A DNA stretch of 64,000 nucleotides from Flavobacteriales bacterium (GTDB lineage Bacteria > Bacteroidota > Bacteroidia > Flavobacteriales_D > Crocinitomicaceae). A program made the position numbers and the translations under genes. The notes beneath the pieces were generated by a model that saw nothing but the letters and a program-made list of their open reading frames with translations, did not search any database and was not told the origin of the DNA. Shown in pieces: positions 1-12,000 of the stretch. The stretch lies in NCBI GenBank assembly GCA_018883325.1, contig VEQH01000002.1:1-64000 (forward strand), given 5' to 3'. The first letter of the stretch is position 1. Every line of letters begins with the position of its first letter.

Positions 1-2339
1 TTTAATGCATTGAAGATAAAATGCGTTTTTATTTGAGATTTTATGGAAGAAAGTAAGGACGTACTTAAGTTTGATTCTAGTTTAATTTTATCTTTATTCT
101 AGTTATTTCTGATTTTTATTAAGATCAATTGATAGCGATAATACAGTAATGAAAAAAGCAACACAAACACAATAATGGAACTTAAAAACCAAGGAGTTAG
201 CCAAAAAGGAGCTGCGATTCTAAATTGAATTGAATGAAAATTTTCCTCTTTTCCATTTACTAAACCTTTGAATCGAATTTCGTAATCGCCAGCAGCTAAA
301 GCAGGAAAATTTATTGTTCTTACCTGAGGATCAATTTGTTCCCATTTCCCATCATTGATTTGATAGTATAAATTTTCAATGGATTTAATTCCAAAATCTA
401 ACAATGCGAAGTCAATCGTTATATAGTTTTGGGTGTGATTTAAGAACAACTTTTTATCTGTTTTAAAATTTTGTTCGTTTACATTCAATGCCAAAAGTTG
501 AAATTTTCCTTTAGGACGTTTAGATATTTCATTTTTAATGTTCCAATTAATTAAACCCGTTGAGGTAGAGATGATTAAATTGGATTTTATCAAGGCGAAA
601 TCGTTGCATTCTAAGTTTGAAATATCAAAACTGCTTAACAAAATATTATCCTTTTCTTGAAAAACTAAAATAGTTGTGCGTGTGCGTACAATCAACTTTC
701 CTTCCTGTACTTTTACTTGTTTTAGGTCATTATGAAGCAGTAAATTTTCGAATTTCTTAATTGAATTATTTGAGTTAAAAGGGATTGTTCGCAAAACTCC
801 ATTAATTCCAAATCCAAACAATTGCTTGTTCCATTTAAACATATTGCTCAATACGACTGATTTTCCATTTTCTTTCTGTTCAACTAAAATTCCATTTTTC
901 CACGAAAAAAGTCCATTGTTTGTGATGAAATAAAGCGTATTATTTGCTTCATCTTTGAATACAGATTTTGCTCGACTTGAAAGTGGAATTCGATAAAAAA
1001 TATAACTTCCTATTTCTTCTACGGGTAATTTCTGAATATAAGTATCGTATTTTGACTTTGTGTTAATCGCTGATTTTTGAAGGTAGAACCCCATATATCC
1101 TGTTGCCGCAAACGCAGTATATTTCTCATCAAATTTTACGATTTTTTTAATGGCAGCATTGACTTTAGCTACTTGTTTATAATTACTAAATTTGGTAAAA
1201 TAACTAAAGCCATCGCTTTGAACATATACAAATTCATCTTTGCTTTCATCCAAATAATGATAATAGGGAATGGCATTATTTACACCAGAATGAATGACAT
1301 TTACTTCTTTGGTTGAAGGGTTGAAACGCACAATTTTTTCATTTTTTGACGTGAAAATTAGTTCATCATCAACACTCAATATTTTATACGGAAATAAATT
1401 TTCAAATGTTGTAATAGTAACTTTTGTGTCTGGGACAATGAGTATTCCTTCAACGGTTGAACTCAACCAATAATTGTTTTTATTATCGATAATTGCGTCG
1501 GATATATTTTTGTTTTTGAAAAGTATATTGATAAATTTCCCCTCTTTGGTGAAGCGATAAAAACCCTGTGTAGTCATTAAAGACAACTGATTGTTTAATA
1601 CACGTGCTTTCTGAACAATAATATCAGAAGGCAAACTAACGAGCTTGTTTAGATTATTTTCATTCACTTTCCAAATTGCATTTCCTTCACCTGTTTTCTT
1701 GGTGAAATAAATGTTTCGATTATCTGTGAAAAAGAATGGGTATTCGATCGTTTCGTATGGCAATTTTGCACATTTGACTAACTTCAAATTGGATGAAATT
1801 TTATATAAATTTGATCCAGCTGAAAAGTAATACTCGTCTTTAAAAACAACTCCAGCTAAAATTGACCCTTTATTAATAGGAAAAGATTTAACTTGTTTCT
1901 TTGTTTTAAAATCAACCGCAACAATTGATTTATCCTCTAAAAGAAAAAGGTATTTTGAATTAGCATGAAGTGTAAAATAGATTGGATTACCTTGGTTTTG
2001 ATATTGCTTGAGAGAATCATTTTTTGAGACATAATACGTAAAACCATCAAAATTCTGATACCAAATTTTACCCTTGCTATCCTCAATTATACCGCTACCA
2101 GAGTAGGATTCTTGCTTCCTTGAACGATAAGATTTAAAATGAACTCCATCGTATCGAAACAATCCTTCATCGCAACTAAACCAAATGAAACCTTTTGAAT
2201 CTTCTAAAATGGTATAAACCGAGTTTGATGGAAGACCATTATTTATGTTTAGCGATTGGTAAAAAGCATCTTGAGCAACAAACACAAATGGAATGAAAAG
2301 AAAAAAACAAAAAAATAATTGTTGAAAAACTTTATTCAT
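1..2339 (-). pseudogene. LytS-type sensor histidine kinase (two-component-regulator-propeller N-terminus, Y_Y_Y-like region, TM helix), interrupted by an in-frame TAG at 99-101 and running off the window
   Basis: ORF 99..2339 has NGLPSNSVYTILEDSKGFIWFSCDEGLFRYDG propeller motifs and a C-terminal TM. Reading the same frame past the TAG gives NKDKIKLESNLSTSLLSSIKSQIKTHFIFNAL, the LytS-type His box. Confidence 0.8.
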
Positions 2340-2561
2340 TCAAATTTAATTTGTGAACCAAATGGTTCAATGCATTTTAGGTTGCTCGAAGGTAAGCACT
2401 TGTATTTGATTTTATTTCGACAATTGATAAATCGAGCGTTTTCAGTAATGAAATTACCATTTGAATTAACGAAAACCATTTTAAAATCAGATTATTATGT
2501 GTTGAGGTTTGTGCGATGAAAATTTAATTAAATCTTTCTTTGATTTGTTCAGTGTATAACT

Positions 2562-2595
2562 AAAAAGTCCGCAACCAATAAAGATTGCGGATTTC
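2562..2595 (-). terminator. Intrinsic terminator downstream of the delta-60 repeat gene
   Basis: TCCGCAA/TTGCGGA stem followed by a T-run on the minus strand. Confidence 0.6.
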
Positions 2596-2617
2596 AAGTA
2601 GAAGTAGGTATTTTGTT

Positions 2618-4465
2618 TTATTCAATAATTAATTTTTCAACCGCTGTTTCTCCATTTGTGTCTGAAACACGAACGAAATAAACACCAGTTGTTAAAATAG
2701 TTGTTTGCATTTCAACTTTAGAAGTTGGAGCGATTATAGTCGAAATAGTCTTTCCAGTAAGGTCAATAAAAGCAACAGTTGAACCAATTTCGATGTTTGA
2801 AACCGTTACAAATTCTTTAGCTGGGTTTGGAGAGATTGAGAACGAAGTTTGTTTGTTTTCCTCAAAACCAACTAACCCCACATAAATACATTCTGAAATA
2901 ACATTGCATTCTTCCCAGTTGGATCCAATTGCTACAGAGTAATTTCCACTTGTGGTTGGTGTGAAACTTGAACTCGATGCACCAGCAATTGGATTATCCG
3001 TATCACATTCAGCATACCATTGAAAAAAAGGCTCCTGAGCTGGAATTGTTGTCACTGTAATAGTATTTCCTGATAAGGTAACTGCATTGCTAAGCGGACA
3101 GATGTAGAAATTTTTACAATCACTAATTACTTCACATTCGTCAGTTGTAATTCTAACAGCATAATCACCATTTGTGGTAGGCGCAAAACCTTTTGTTGTT
3201 GCCAATATTGCAGTCGAATCACTGCAATTAAACCATTCATAAGTTGCATTCGTTTGAACTGCTTCCAAACTATTTTGTCCATTAAGACCACCGTTATAGA
3301 TTAATGAAACAGTTTTATTTGCAGTACAATTATTTAGTCTTCCAAAAAAGTTCATTGATTCACCATCGAATTCTGTAAATTCTCCTCCAACTAATATTTT
3401 ATTGTCTGATTGAACTTTAATTGCAAAAGCTCTTGAATTTAAACCTGTTCCAACTGTAAAAGTATTGTCTAATGATCCATTTGTGTTTAATCTTAAAATT
3501 TTATTAACTGGGATGGTATTTTGAAAAAGTGTGAATTGTCCACCAACGATAACTTTACCGTCAGGCTGAATGCAGATTGCTGTGATTGCTGTGTTAAAGT
3601 CAAATGGAGTAAAAGAGGAATCAACTGTTCCATCTATATTAATTCTATAAACTCTGCCACCACCGATAAAAGGAACGATTAAAATTTTACCATCTGATTG
3701 AATTTCAAAATTTCTAACTTTTACATTTCCACCTATCACAATATTAGCCCCAGCTAAATTAAAATCAGCATTTAGCGTTCCATCTGAATTTAAAATCACA
3801 AGACCCTCTACTGTTGTTCCGTTGAAAGAAGAAAAATCGCCTGCAACAAGAATTTTGTCGTTTGCAAGTACTTTTATTTTATTCACTTTTGCATCAAAAC
3901 CAGTACCAATAGAAAATGTATTGTCATAAGTTCCATTTGCTGTTAATCGTGCTATTCTATTGACAGTATTTCCAGCATAATCCGTGAATAAACCTCCAAC
4001 TATTATTTTTCCATTACTTTGAACATCTATTGAATTGACAACATCATTGAATCCTTGTCCAATCCCAGGTACAAAAGAAGTTACTGGAAAACCGTCTGCA
4101 TCAATTTTAGCAATTCGAGATTGAACTTGAGTATCAAAACGTGTAAAATTTCCACCAACTAAAATGTCTCCATTACTTAACTCTTTCAAGCAAGTGATAT
4201 AGTCATTGGTTCCTGTAGTCGAGTTATTTCCAGCACCAGAAGCAAAAGTACTTGGTGTACCATCTGCATTGTAACGATCAATTCTAAGTGCACTGCTGCC
4301 ATTCATGTTAGTAAAACCACCAGCAACAACAATTTTTCCATCGGATTGTACTAAGATATCAAATACGGAACTATTTCCACCTACAATTGAATTGTCCTTA
4401 GTGATAGTTTGAGAAAATCCACTTAATGAAGCGAACAAGGTTAAAGAAAGTAATAATTTTTTCAT
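2618..4465 (-). CDS. Delta-60 repeat domain protein with C-terminal T9SS type A sorting domain
   Basis: Repeated 'VQSDGKIVVAGGFT...RLNADGT' units; C-terminal FSISPNPAKEFVTV...TGVYFVRVSD...EKLIIE. Confidence 0.88.
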   Translation of the reverse strand: MKKLLLSLTLFASLSGFSQTITKDNSIVGGNSSVFDILVQSDGKIVVAGGFTNMNGSSALRIDRYNADGTPSTFASGAGNNSTTGTNDYITCLKELSNGDILVGGNFTRFDTQVQSRIAKIDADGFPVTSFVPGIGQGFNDVVNSIDVQSNGKIIVGGLFTDYAGNTVNRIARLTANGTYDNTFSIGTGFDAKVNKIKVLANDKILVAGDFSSFNGTTVEGLVILNSDGTLNADFNLAGANIVIGGNVKVRNFEIQSDGKILIVPFIGGGRVYRINIDGTVDSSFTPFDFNTAITAICIQPDGKVIVGGQFTLFQNTIPVNKILRLNTNGSLDNTFTVGTGLNSRAFAIKVQSDNKILVGGEFTEFDGESMNFFGRLNNCTANKTVSLIYNGGLNGQNSLEAVQTNATYEWFNCSDSTAILATTKGFAPTTNGDYAVRITTDECEVISDCKNFYICPLSNAVTLSGNTITVTTIPAQEPFFQWYAECDTDNPIAGASSSSFTPTTSGNYSVAIGSNWEECNVISECIYVGLVGFEENKQTSFSISPNPAKEFVTVSNIEIGSTVAFIDLTGKTISTIIAPTSKVEMQTTILTTGVYFVRVSDTNGETAVEKLIIE

Positions 4466-4759
4466 GCTTTTAATTTTTTTGTAAATATTCTGATTTCATT
4501 TCTGAATATTTTTGACCGCTTTACGAAACCATAGATTCGACATATCAAATGTGGTTTTGGGTTTATATCAAAATTGCAACGAATACTAAATCACTCTTTA
4601 AAATCACAAAAATCTCTTTTAGAAATAATACTAAGCGAAGGAGGAATATGCCTAATAGAGAATGCTACAGATTAAAAAACAAAAAATTAATTAAAAGATT
4701 ATCAAATGAATAATCATTGATTGATGAATATTTATCCGAAAGGAAATGAAAAAACAAAT

Positions 4760-4789
4760 CAAAAAAAAACCAGCCTATTACAGCTGGTT
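4760..4789 (-). terminator. Intrinsic terminator of valS
   Basis: AACCAGC...GCTGGTT stem plus poly-T on the minus strand. Confidence 0.65.
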
Positions 4790-4818
4790 CAATTCTAAAA
4801 ATTGTAAATTCTTTATTT

Positions 4819-7446
4819 TTAATTCAAAGACGCCAATTTTTCCTCCAACAAAGCAATCTTAGCCAAAGCATCCGCTTCTTTGTTGCGCTCGTTGGTAATG
4901 ACAGCTTCTGGTGCTCCTGCAACAAAACGTTCGTTACTCAATTTCGTTTGAACACTTTTCAAGAATCCTTTGGTATAATTCAATTCTTCTGTGATTTTCG
5001 CTTTTTCTGCTTCCACATCAATCGTATCTCCGAAAGGAATAAAATATTCGTTTCCAGCAACGATGAATGAATTTGCATTGGCTACTTTATCCTGAACATA
5101 TTCCAGAACAGAAAGATTACCCATTTTCACAATGATTGAGTCAAAACCGGTTTCAATTGCTTGTGTTTTGCGAATGAATAATTCCAACTTCACTTTCGTT
5201 GCGATATTGTTGCTTTTGCGAATGTTACGAATATTTGTAATCACATCCGAAGCCAAATCAAATTGTTTTAAGTTTTGCGCATCAAATGATTTTACTGTTG
5301 GCCAAGCTGCAATGATGATATCGTCACCTGCTGCTCTTTCGCGCAAAGCGTGCCATAATTCTTCAGCAACAAATGGCGTGAATGGATGCAACACTTTCAA
5401 TAAATTCTCAAAGAAAAATTTCGTTGCTTCCAACGTTTTAGCATCGATTGGTTGCTCGTAACCTGGTTTTACCATTTCTAAATACCACGAACAGAAATCG
5501 TCCCAAACCAACTTGTAAATTGCCATCAAAGCTTCAGAAATTCTGAATTTATCGAACAAGTCATTGATTTCAACCAATACTTTTTGGAAACGATTTTCAA
5601 ACCATTCAATCGCTACAGCTGATGATTTTGGTTGCTCAATTTCGCGCACTTCCCAAGAAGAAACCAAACGGAATGCATTCCAAATTTTGTTCGTGAAATT
5701 ACGTCCTTGTTCACATTGAGAACTGTCAAAAGGCAAATCATTTCCGGCAGGCGAAGAAATTAAAATTCCAACACGAACACCATCAGCACCATATTTTTCA
5801 ATCAACTCAATTGGATCCGGCGAATTCCCTAAAGATTTAGACATTTTACGTCCCAATTTGTCGCGAACAATCCCTGTGTAATATACATTTTTAAAAGGAA
5901 TATCTCCCAAGTATTCGTTTCCAGCAATTATCATTCTTGCCACCCAGAAAAACATAATTTCAGGAGCTGTCACCAAATCATTTGTTGGATAATAATATTT
6001 TATTTCTTCGTTTTCAGGTCGTGTCAATCCGTTGAAAACAGAAATCGGCCACAACCAACTTGAAAACCAAGTATCTAATACATCTTCATCTTGTCTCAAA
6101 TCAGCTAATTCAACTGCTTTTCCTGCTTTCTCACAAGCTAAAACCAAGGCTTCTTCTGCTGTTTTTGCAACTACATAATCATTTGTTCCATTACCAAAAT
6201 ACCAAGCAGGAATGCGATGTCCCCACCACAATTGACGTGAAATACACCAATCTTTTACGTTTTCCATCCAATGACGGTAGGTATTTTTAAACTTATCAGG
6301 ATGAAATTGAATGTTTCCATTCATTACATTATCCAAAGCAGGTTGCGCTAATTCTTTCATCGACACAAACCATTGCAAGGACAATTTTGGTTCAATCACT
6401 GCATTTGTTCGTTCAGAAAAACCAACTTTATTGATGTGGTCCTCTGTTTTTACCAAATATCCTTTTTCGTCTAATTCTTTTTCAATCAATTTACGAACTT
6501 CAAAACGATCTTTTCCTTCGTAGTGCAAGCCGTTTTTGTTCAACGTTCCATTCTCATTGAAAACATCAATCGTTTCCAAATTGAATTTAATTCCTAATTC
6601 ATAATCGTTGATGTCGTGTGCAGGCGTAACTTTCAAACATCCCGTTCCGAATTCCATATCAACGTATTCATCAGCAATGATTTGAATTTCACGGTTAACT
6701 AATGGAACAAGTGCTTTTTTTCCGTGCAAATGTTTGTAGCGCGCGTCGTTTGGATTCACACAAATCGCAGTATCGCCTAAAATAGTTTCAGGTCGCGTTG
6801 TTGCAATTGTCAACCATTCATCGTCAGAACCTGCCACTTTGTAGCGCACATAAAACAAGCGAGAATTTACCTCTTTGTACAATACTTCTTCATCGGAAAC
6901 GGCAGTCAAAGCTTCTGGATCCCAGTTGACCATTCGAACACCGCGGTAGATTTTACCTTTTTTAAACAAGTCCACAAAAACATCTAAAACAGATTCAGAA
7001 TATTCTGCGTCCATTGTGAAATGTGTGCGTTCCCAATCACATGAAGCTCCTAATTTTTTCAATTGCTCCAAGATGATTCCACCGTGTTTGTCTTTCCATT
7101 CGAAAGCATGTTTCAAAAATTCATCGCGCGTTAAATCTGTTTTTTTGATTCCTTCGGCTTTCAATTTTTGAACAACTTTTGCTTCTGTAGCAATCGATGC
7201 ATGGTCCGTTCCGGGAACCCAACATGCGTTTTTGCCCAACATTCTAGCTCTTCGAACCAAAACATCTTGAATCGTATTGTTTAACATGTGACCCATGTGC
7301 AAAACTCCTGTCACGTTTGGTGGAGGAATGACGACTGTATAAGCTTCTCTGCTGTCAGGTGTTGAATGAAAATAATTCTTTTCCATCCAGTATTTATACC
7401 ATTTTTCTTCCGCTGCTCCAGGCTCGTACGTCTTTGGGATTTCCAT
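4819..7446 (-). CDS. valS: Valine--tRNA ligase
   Basis: [57 protein letters not shown] (HIGH/KMSKS motifs). Confidence 0.97.
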   Translation of the reverse strand: MEIPKTYEPGAAEEKWYKYWMEKNYFHSTPDSREAYTVVIPPPNVTGVLHMGHMLNNTIQDVLVRRARMLGKNACWVPGTDHASIATEAKVVQKLKAEGIKKTDLTRDEFLKHAFEWKDKHGGIILEQLKKLGASCDWERTHFTMDAEYSESVLDVFVDLFKKGKIYRGVRMVNWDPEALTAVSDEEVLYKEVNSRLFYVRYKVAGSDDEWLTIATTRPETILGDTAICVNPNDARYKHLHGKKALVPLVNREIQIIADEYVDMEFGTGCLKVTPAHDINDYELGIKFNLETIDVFNENGTLNKNGLHYEGKDRFEVRKLIEKELDEKGYLVKTEDHINKVGFSERTNAVIEPKLSLQWFVSMKELAQPALDNVMNGNIQFHPDKFKNTYRHWMENVKDWCISRQLWWGHRIPAWYFGNGTNDYVVAKTAEEALVLACEKAGKAVELADLRQDEDVLDTWFSSWLWPISVFNGLTRPENEEIKYYYPTNDLVTAPEIMFFWVARMIIAGNEYLGDIPFKNVYYTGIVRDKLGRKMSKSLGNSPDPIELIEKYGADGVRVGILISSPAGNDLPFDSSQCEQGRNFTNKIWNAFRLVSSWEVREIEQPKSSAVAIEWFENRFQKVLVEINDLFDKFRISEALMAIYKLVWDDFCSWYLEMVKPGYEQPIDAKTLEATKFFFENLLKVLHPFTPFVAEELWHALRERAAGDDIIIAAWPTVKSFDAQNLKQFDLASDVITNIRNIRKSNNIATKVKLELFIRKTQAIETGFDSIIVKMGNLSVLEYVQDKVANANSFIVAGNEYFIPFGDTIDVEAEKAKITEELNYTKGFLKSVQTKLSNERFVAGAPEAVITNERNKEADALAKIALLEEKLASLN

Positions 7447-7466
7447 ATTAAATAATTTTAAGGTTG

Positions 7467-7474
7467 CAAAGATA
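7467..7474 (-). promoter_or_regulatory. Bacteroidota -7 element (TATCTTTG) upstream of valS
   Basis: TAnnTTTG consensus just upstream of the start codon. Confidence 0.5.
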
Positions 7475-7527
7475 AGGAATTGAAAAGTGTAAAGTTAAAA
7501 GTGAAGAACTAAAAGTGAGAAATTGAG

Positions 7528-7640
7528 TTGAAAGTGAAAAACTAACACTTCGAAGTACTCAGCGTAAAAAGTGAAGAACTGAAAGTTGAAAGTGAAAAGC
7601 TAACACTTCGACGGGCTCAGCGTAAAAAGTGAAAAGTTGT
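7528..7640. repeat. Two imperfect copies of a ~60 bp intergenic repeat with core AACACTTCGAnGnnCTCAGCGTAAAAAGTGAA
   Basis: 'gctaacacttcgacgggctcagcgtaaaaagtg' and 'actaacacttcgaagtactcagcgtaaaaagtg'; related core at about 10630. Confidence 0.7.
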
Positions 7641-7990
7641 ACTCTGATTAAAATCAGTAACAATTCTCGTCGACCGATGCACCAAAAATCAAAACTTCTT
7701 TTTTCGAATTAAAATAAAAACTGTCATCCTCCTTCCGTCCTTCCGTCAATTGACGGAGAGGAAGCCTAATCTCACTTCGAAATAAGTAATAATAAATCTT
7801 TTCTTCGAGTAGTAAACCCCAATCAAAAATCAAGCACCAAAATCAAAAATTCTTTCCTTGACCCAAAAATCCTAATTAAAAATTAAGCATCAAAAATTCA
7901 AAACTCAGAGGTAAACAAGGAAAAACTAAACTTATAAATCCCTTCTTGATTTTTAAGATTTATTATTTACTCGAATTGAAATTTGAAGAG

Positions 7991-7998
7991 TAACTTTG
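7991..7998 (+). promoter_or_regulatory. -7 element TAACTTTG upstream of rpe
   Basis: TAnnTTTG match 14 nt before the ATG. Confidence 0.5.
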
Positions 7999-8011
7999 TA
8001 GAAAAAACAAA

Positions 8012-8656
8012 ATGATTATTTCTCCCTCAGTTCTTTCGTGTGATTTTGGTAATATTCAACGCGACACAGAAATGTTGCATCAATCGGAAGCAGATTGGCT
8101 ACATATCGATGTTATGGACGGTGTTTTTGTACCTAATATCTCGTTTGGCTTTCCTGTTTTAGAGGCGATTCGCAAGCATTCCAACAAAGTAATGGATGTT
8201 CATTTAATGATTCAAAATCCCGACAAATACATTTTAGACTTCAAAAAATCAGGTGCAGATATTTTAACTGTTCATTACGAAACTTGTCCTCATTTACACC
8301 GAACAATTGGCGCAATAAAAGAAGCTGGAATGAAAGCTGGCGTTGCTTTGAATCCGCATACACCTGTTCATTTATTAGAAGAAATAATTCAAGATTTGGA
8401 TTTGGTATTGATTATGTCTGTCAACCCTGGTTTTGGTGGACAAAAATTCATTCACGCTTCAATTGCTAAAGTTGAGAAATTGGCAAAATTGATAAAAGAG
8501 AAAAATTCACACGCAATAATTGAGATTGATGGAGGTGTTAATTTAGAAACTGGGGAATTGTTGGCTGAAGCAGGTGCTCAAGCTTTAGTTGCAGGAAGTT
8601 TTGTTTTTAATTCAGCCGACCCACAAGCAACGATTTCAGCATTGAAAAAATTGTAA
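8012..8656 (+). CDS. rpe: Ribulose-phosphate 3-epimerase
   Basis: MIISPSVLSCDFGNIQRD, LHIDVMDGVFVPNISFG, MSVNPGFGGQKFI, EIDGGVN. Confidence 0.97.
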   Translation: MIISPSVLSCDFGNIQRDTEMLHQSEADWLHIDVMDGVFVPNISFGFPVLEAIRKHSNKVMDVHLMIQNPDKYILDFKKSGADILTVHYETCPHLHRTIGAIKEAGMKAGVALNPHTPVHLLEEIIQDLDLVLIMSVNPGFGGQKFIHASIAKVEKLAKLIKEKNSHAIIEIDGGVNLETGELLAEAGAQALVAGSFVFNSADPQATISALKKL

Positions 8657-8693
8657 TCAGTAACAAAACCAATTTGTTTGCGTTAGTAAGACT

Positions 8694-9797
8694 ATGAAAA
8701 TCTTAGGTGTCACTTTCTTGGTATTTTTAAATTGTTTCTCTTTCTTTTCTCAAAAAGATTTAACTGAAAAAGAAGCAGAACTAAATGTCAAACTACTAGC
8801 GCTTCGTGGCGCAAAAACAGATGAAGAAATCGATGATTTGAATGCAAATTTTAGAAAAGCGATGGAGGCTTTTTTGAAAAATGAAGATGCTTTCAATTAT
8901 AAATTTACACAATTAAAAACAGTTGCAATACTTGACAGTCCTGATGGGAAGATTAGAATTGTAAATTGGAATTTGGAATATACAGATATGACTTATCGCT
9001 ATTGCGCTTTTGTGATGCGAAAAGACGAAAACAAAGATAAAATCATCACGACTGAATTAGTAGATAATTTGGATGCTTATGAAGCTAAACCTGAAGGTGT
9101 AATTGACGCAAAAAACTGGTACGGAGCACTTTATTACAAAATAATTCCTTTTGAGCGCAACAATAAAATGGAATACGTTTTATTAGGTTGGGATGGTGGA
9201 ACGCCTGGAAGTAATTTCAAATTAATCGACGTGCTTTCCTTTACTGGTAACAATTTAAAACTTGGAAGTCCTGTTTTTAAAGTGAAAAAATCAACTTTGA
9301 AACGCGTAATCTTCGAATATTCCGACAAATCAAATATGACAGTGAAATTTGAAGAAAAATACGGTCGCATTGTTTTCGATCATTTATCGCCTGAATCTCC
9401 AAGTTTAGCTGGGGTCTACTCCTACTATGTTCCTGATATGTCTTACGATTCTTACAATTATTCGGAAGGAACTTGGGTTTTAAACGAAGATGTTATTGCT
9501 GTAAATCCTGAAGAAGACAAAAACAAAAAGTACTTTTACGCTTTGAATGATAAAACGGGGAAACCTGAAAAAGTTCCTTTGAAAAAAGATTGGATTGACC
9601 CGACAGATATTAACAAGGCTGAAGACATAAAGCACGTTGCTCGAACGCCTGAAAGTGAAGCCGCTTTAGCAGCGTCTATGATGGAAGAACCTGTGATTGA
9701 AAAAGTTAAACGCAAGCGAAGAGACAGAAGAAAACCTGAAAATATGTCGGTGACAACAGGTAAATACAGATCAAAAAAAACTAAAAAATTAGATTAA
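8694..9797 (+). CDS. Hypothetical secreted protein
   Basis: Intact 367-aa ORF with signal peptide; stop overlaps the start of the next gene (TAATG). Confidence 0.75.
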   Translation: MKILGVTFLVFLNCFSFFSQKDLTEKEAELNVKLLALRGAKTDEEIDDLNANFRKAMEAFLKNEDAFNYKFTQLKTVAILDSPDGKIRIVNWNLEYTDMTYRYCAFVMRKDENKDKIITTELVDNLDAYEAKPEGVIDAKNWYGALYYKIIPFERNNKMEYVLLGWDGGTPGSNFKLIDVLSFTGNNLKLGSPVFKVKKSTLKRVIFEYSDKSNMTVKFEEKYGRIVFDHLSPESPSLAGVYSYYVPDMSYDSYNYSEGTWVLNEDVIAVNPEEDKNKKYFYALNDKTGKPEKVPLKKDWIDPTDINKAEDIKHVARTPESEAALAASMMEEPVIEKVKRKRRDRRKPENMSVTTGKYRSKKTKKLD

Positions 9798-10624
9798 TGC
9801 AGTTAGGTGTTGTAAATAAATTAAAAATCAATCGATTTACTCCTCCTGGAGCATTTTTAGAAGATGAATTTGGAAACGAAGTATTATTGCCAAACAAATA
9901 TGTGGAAGAACATTTTGAGTTGGAAGATGAAGTTGACGTTTTCGTTTTCAAGGATTCAGAAAATAGAATTGTAGCAACAACCGAAGTTCCGCATTTATAT
10001 TTAGGCGATTTTCGCTACTTAAAAGTTATTCACGTCAACCCTTATGGCGCTTTTGTTGATTGGGGTTTAGATAAAGATTTGTTGGTTCCTTTCAGCGAGC
10101 AACTTCATCGTTTGGAGCAAGAAGAAAAATATCTTTTTTCGCTTCAATATGATAATGCAACAGATCGTTTGTATGGAACAATGCGTGTGAAAAAACTCCT
10201 TGAACCTTGCAAAGAAGATTTGAATGGTCAAGAAGTTGACATTATGATTTGTGAAGAAAACGCACTTGGTATAAGTGTAATTGTGAACAATCGCTACGAT
10301 GGATTGATTTTCAGAAATAACATTTCAAAAATGTTACCTCGAGGTTCTTTCGCGAAAGCTTATGTTCGTTTAGTTCGCGAAGATGGCAAACTCGACATTC
10401 AATTTGAACCTTTAACATTTGAAAAATTTGACCAAGCAAGTTCTTTTCTTTTGGAAGAACTTCAAGCGAATGATGGATTTCTACCACTAAACGACCACTC
10501 TGGTCCCGATGATATTCGCGAACAATTAGGAATGAGTAAGAAATTATTCAAGCAAGCGGTTGGGAAATTATACAAGCAACAAAAAATTACAATTGAAGAA
10601 AACGGGATTAGGATTAAAAATTGA
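9797..10624 (+). CDS. S1 RNA-binding domain protein, CvfB family
   Basis: S1-like repeats (FRYLKVIHVNPYGAFVDWGLDKDLLVPFSEQ) and C-terminal winged helix. Confidence 0.88.
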   Translation: MQLGVVNKLKINRFTPPGAFLEDEFGNEVLLPNKYVEEHFELEDEVDVFVFKDSENRIVATTEVPHLYLGDFRYLKVIHVNPYGAFVDWGLDKDLLVPFSEQLHRLEQEEKYLFSLQYDNATDRLYGTMRVKKLLEPCKEDLNGQEVDIMICEENALGISVIVNNRYDGLIFRNNISKMLPRGSFAKAYVRLVREDGKLDIQFEPLTFEKFDQASSFLLEELQANDGFLPLNDHSGPDDIREQLGMSKKLFKQAVGKLYKQQKITIEENGIRIKN

Positions 10625-10671
10625 GAATTGACACTTCGACGAGCACAGTGTAAAAAATTGAGAATTGAAAA

Positions 10672-10790
10672 TGTAGAATGTAAAATTCAAAATCCTACAT
10701 CCTACATTTTACATCCTAAATTCTACATTTTACATTCTACATCCTACATCCTACATTCTACATCCTACATTTTTCATCCTACATTCAAAA
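10672..10790. repeat. Low-complexity tandem repeat of the 'CATCCTACATTYTA' type with short inverted match
   Basis: Serial 'atcctacat / ttctacat / ttttacat' units; 'aatgtagaatgtaaaatt' upstream is complementary to 'attttacattctacat'. Confidence 0.75.
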
Positions 10791-10792
10791 AA

Positions 10793-11584
10793 CTATCTTC
10801 CGTCACCATCAAATAAATTTCCTAATCCACCAAGTACACTTCCTTCTTCTTTACGTGGACCTGTTCCGTATTGTAAAATTCGAGATGCCAAACGAGAAAT
10901 TGGTAAAGTTTGCAACCAAACTTCTCCTGGCCCTCTAAGTGTTGCAAAGAAAACTCCTTCGCCGCCGAAAAGTGTATTTTTAATTCCTCCAACAAATTGA
11001 ATGTCATAATCCACTTCTTTTGTATAGGCAACAATACATCCTGTATCCACACGTAAAGTTTCTCCCGGTTTCAATACTCTTTTCATGATGTGACCACCTG
11101 CGTGACAAAATGCCATCCCATCACCTTCTAATTTTTGCATGATAAAACCTTCACCACCAAAAAGCCCTGTTCCAAGTTTTCGTTGGAATTCAATTCCAAC
11201 TGCAACTCCTTTAGCTGCACATAAAAATGAATCTTTTTGACAAATCAATTTCCCACCATATTGTATCAAATCGATAGCTATGATTTTACCTGGGTAGGGA
11301 GACGCAAATGCAACTCTAGCTTTTCCAATGCCCGTGTGAGTAAAGGCTGTCATAAATAAACTTTCACCCGTCAACAAGCGTTTACCCGCGCTCCAGATTT
11401 TGCTCATAAATCCTTGCTGCTGCTGAGATCCGTCGCCAAAAATCGTCTCCATTTGGATTCCTTCGTCCATGTACATAAAAGCACCAGCTTCCGCAATTGC
11501 CGTTTCATTTGGATCCAATTCTATTTCTACCATTTGCATTTCTTCACCGTGGATGAAGTAATCTATTTCGTGATTTGTTCTCAT
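10793..11584 (-). CDS. TIGR00266/AIM24 family protein
   Basis: [43 protein letters not shown]...; ATG at 11584 preferred over the longer ORF. Confidence 0.88.
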   Translation of the reverse strand: MRTNHEIDYFIHGEEMQMVEIELDPNETAIAEAGAFMYMDEGIQMETIFGDGSQQQQGFMSKIWSAGKRLLTGESLFMTAFTHTGIGKARVAFASPYPGKIIAIDLIQYGGKLICQKDSFLCAAKGVAVGIEFQRKLGTGLFGGEGFIMQKLEGDGMAFCHAGGHIMKRVLKPGETLRVDTGCIVAYTKEVDYDIQFVGGIKNTLFGGEGVFFATLRGPGEVWLQTLPISRLASRILQYGTGPRKEEGSVLGGLGNLFDGDGR

Positions 11585-11957
11585 ATTAATTTTTTTTATC
11601 AAAATTATTTGAATTGAAGAAATGAATGGAGATTTTGAAAAAAATATTTTAAGTGTACTCGGTTTTACCAATCGTTTTTCTCTCTGAGCCTAACGGTTAT
11701 CTTTCAGTCGAAGAGACAACTTACGTATATGTTTCAGCAACAATTCTTCGCATTTCCTCATTTTTCTGCTATGAAAAGTCATTTCTTCTGGTGGAATCTT
11801 CTGTTACAATTTTGTACCTTCCTTTTAGTCTCAATGATTTTATACTTCTACTGTTTTCTCGACAATAAATCGATGTATATTTTCTTTAAGTGGCAATAAA
11901 TCAATCCCTAATTTTTTGTTTTTTTTTCTCGTATTTGCAAAGTTTAACTTAAAAACA

Positions 11958-11965
11958 TACATTTG
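11958..11965 (+). promoter_or_regulatory. -7 element TACATTTG upstream of hppA
   Basis: TAnnTTTG match. Confidence 0.45.
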
Positions 11966-12000
11966 CTTGCTAATATTTTAAAATAATTTAACAAATTAAT

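Noticed and set aside
2319-2519. Plus-strand 66-aa ORF
   Set aside because: Intergenic/antisense, no recognisable domain, no promoter evidence.
10628-10816. 62-aa ORF (YILHPKFYILHSTSYILHS)
   Set aside because: Translation of the CATCCTACATT simple repeat, no coding signal.
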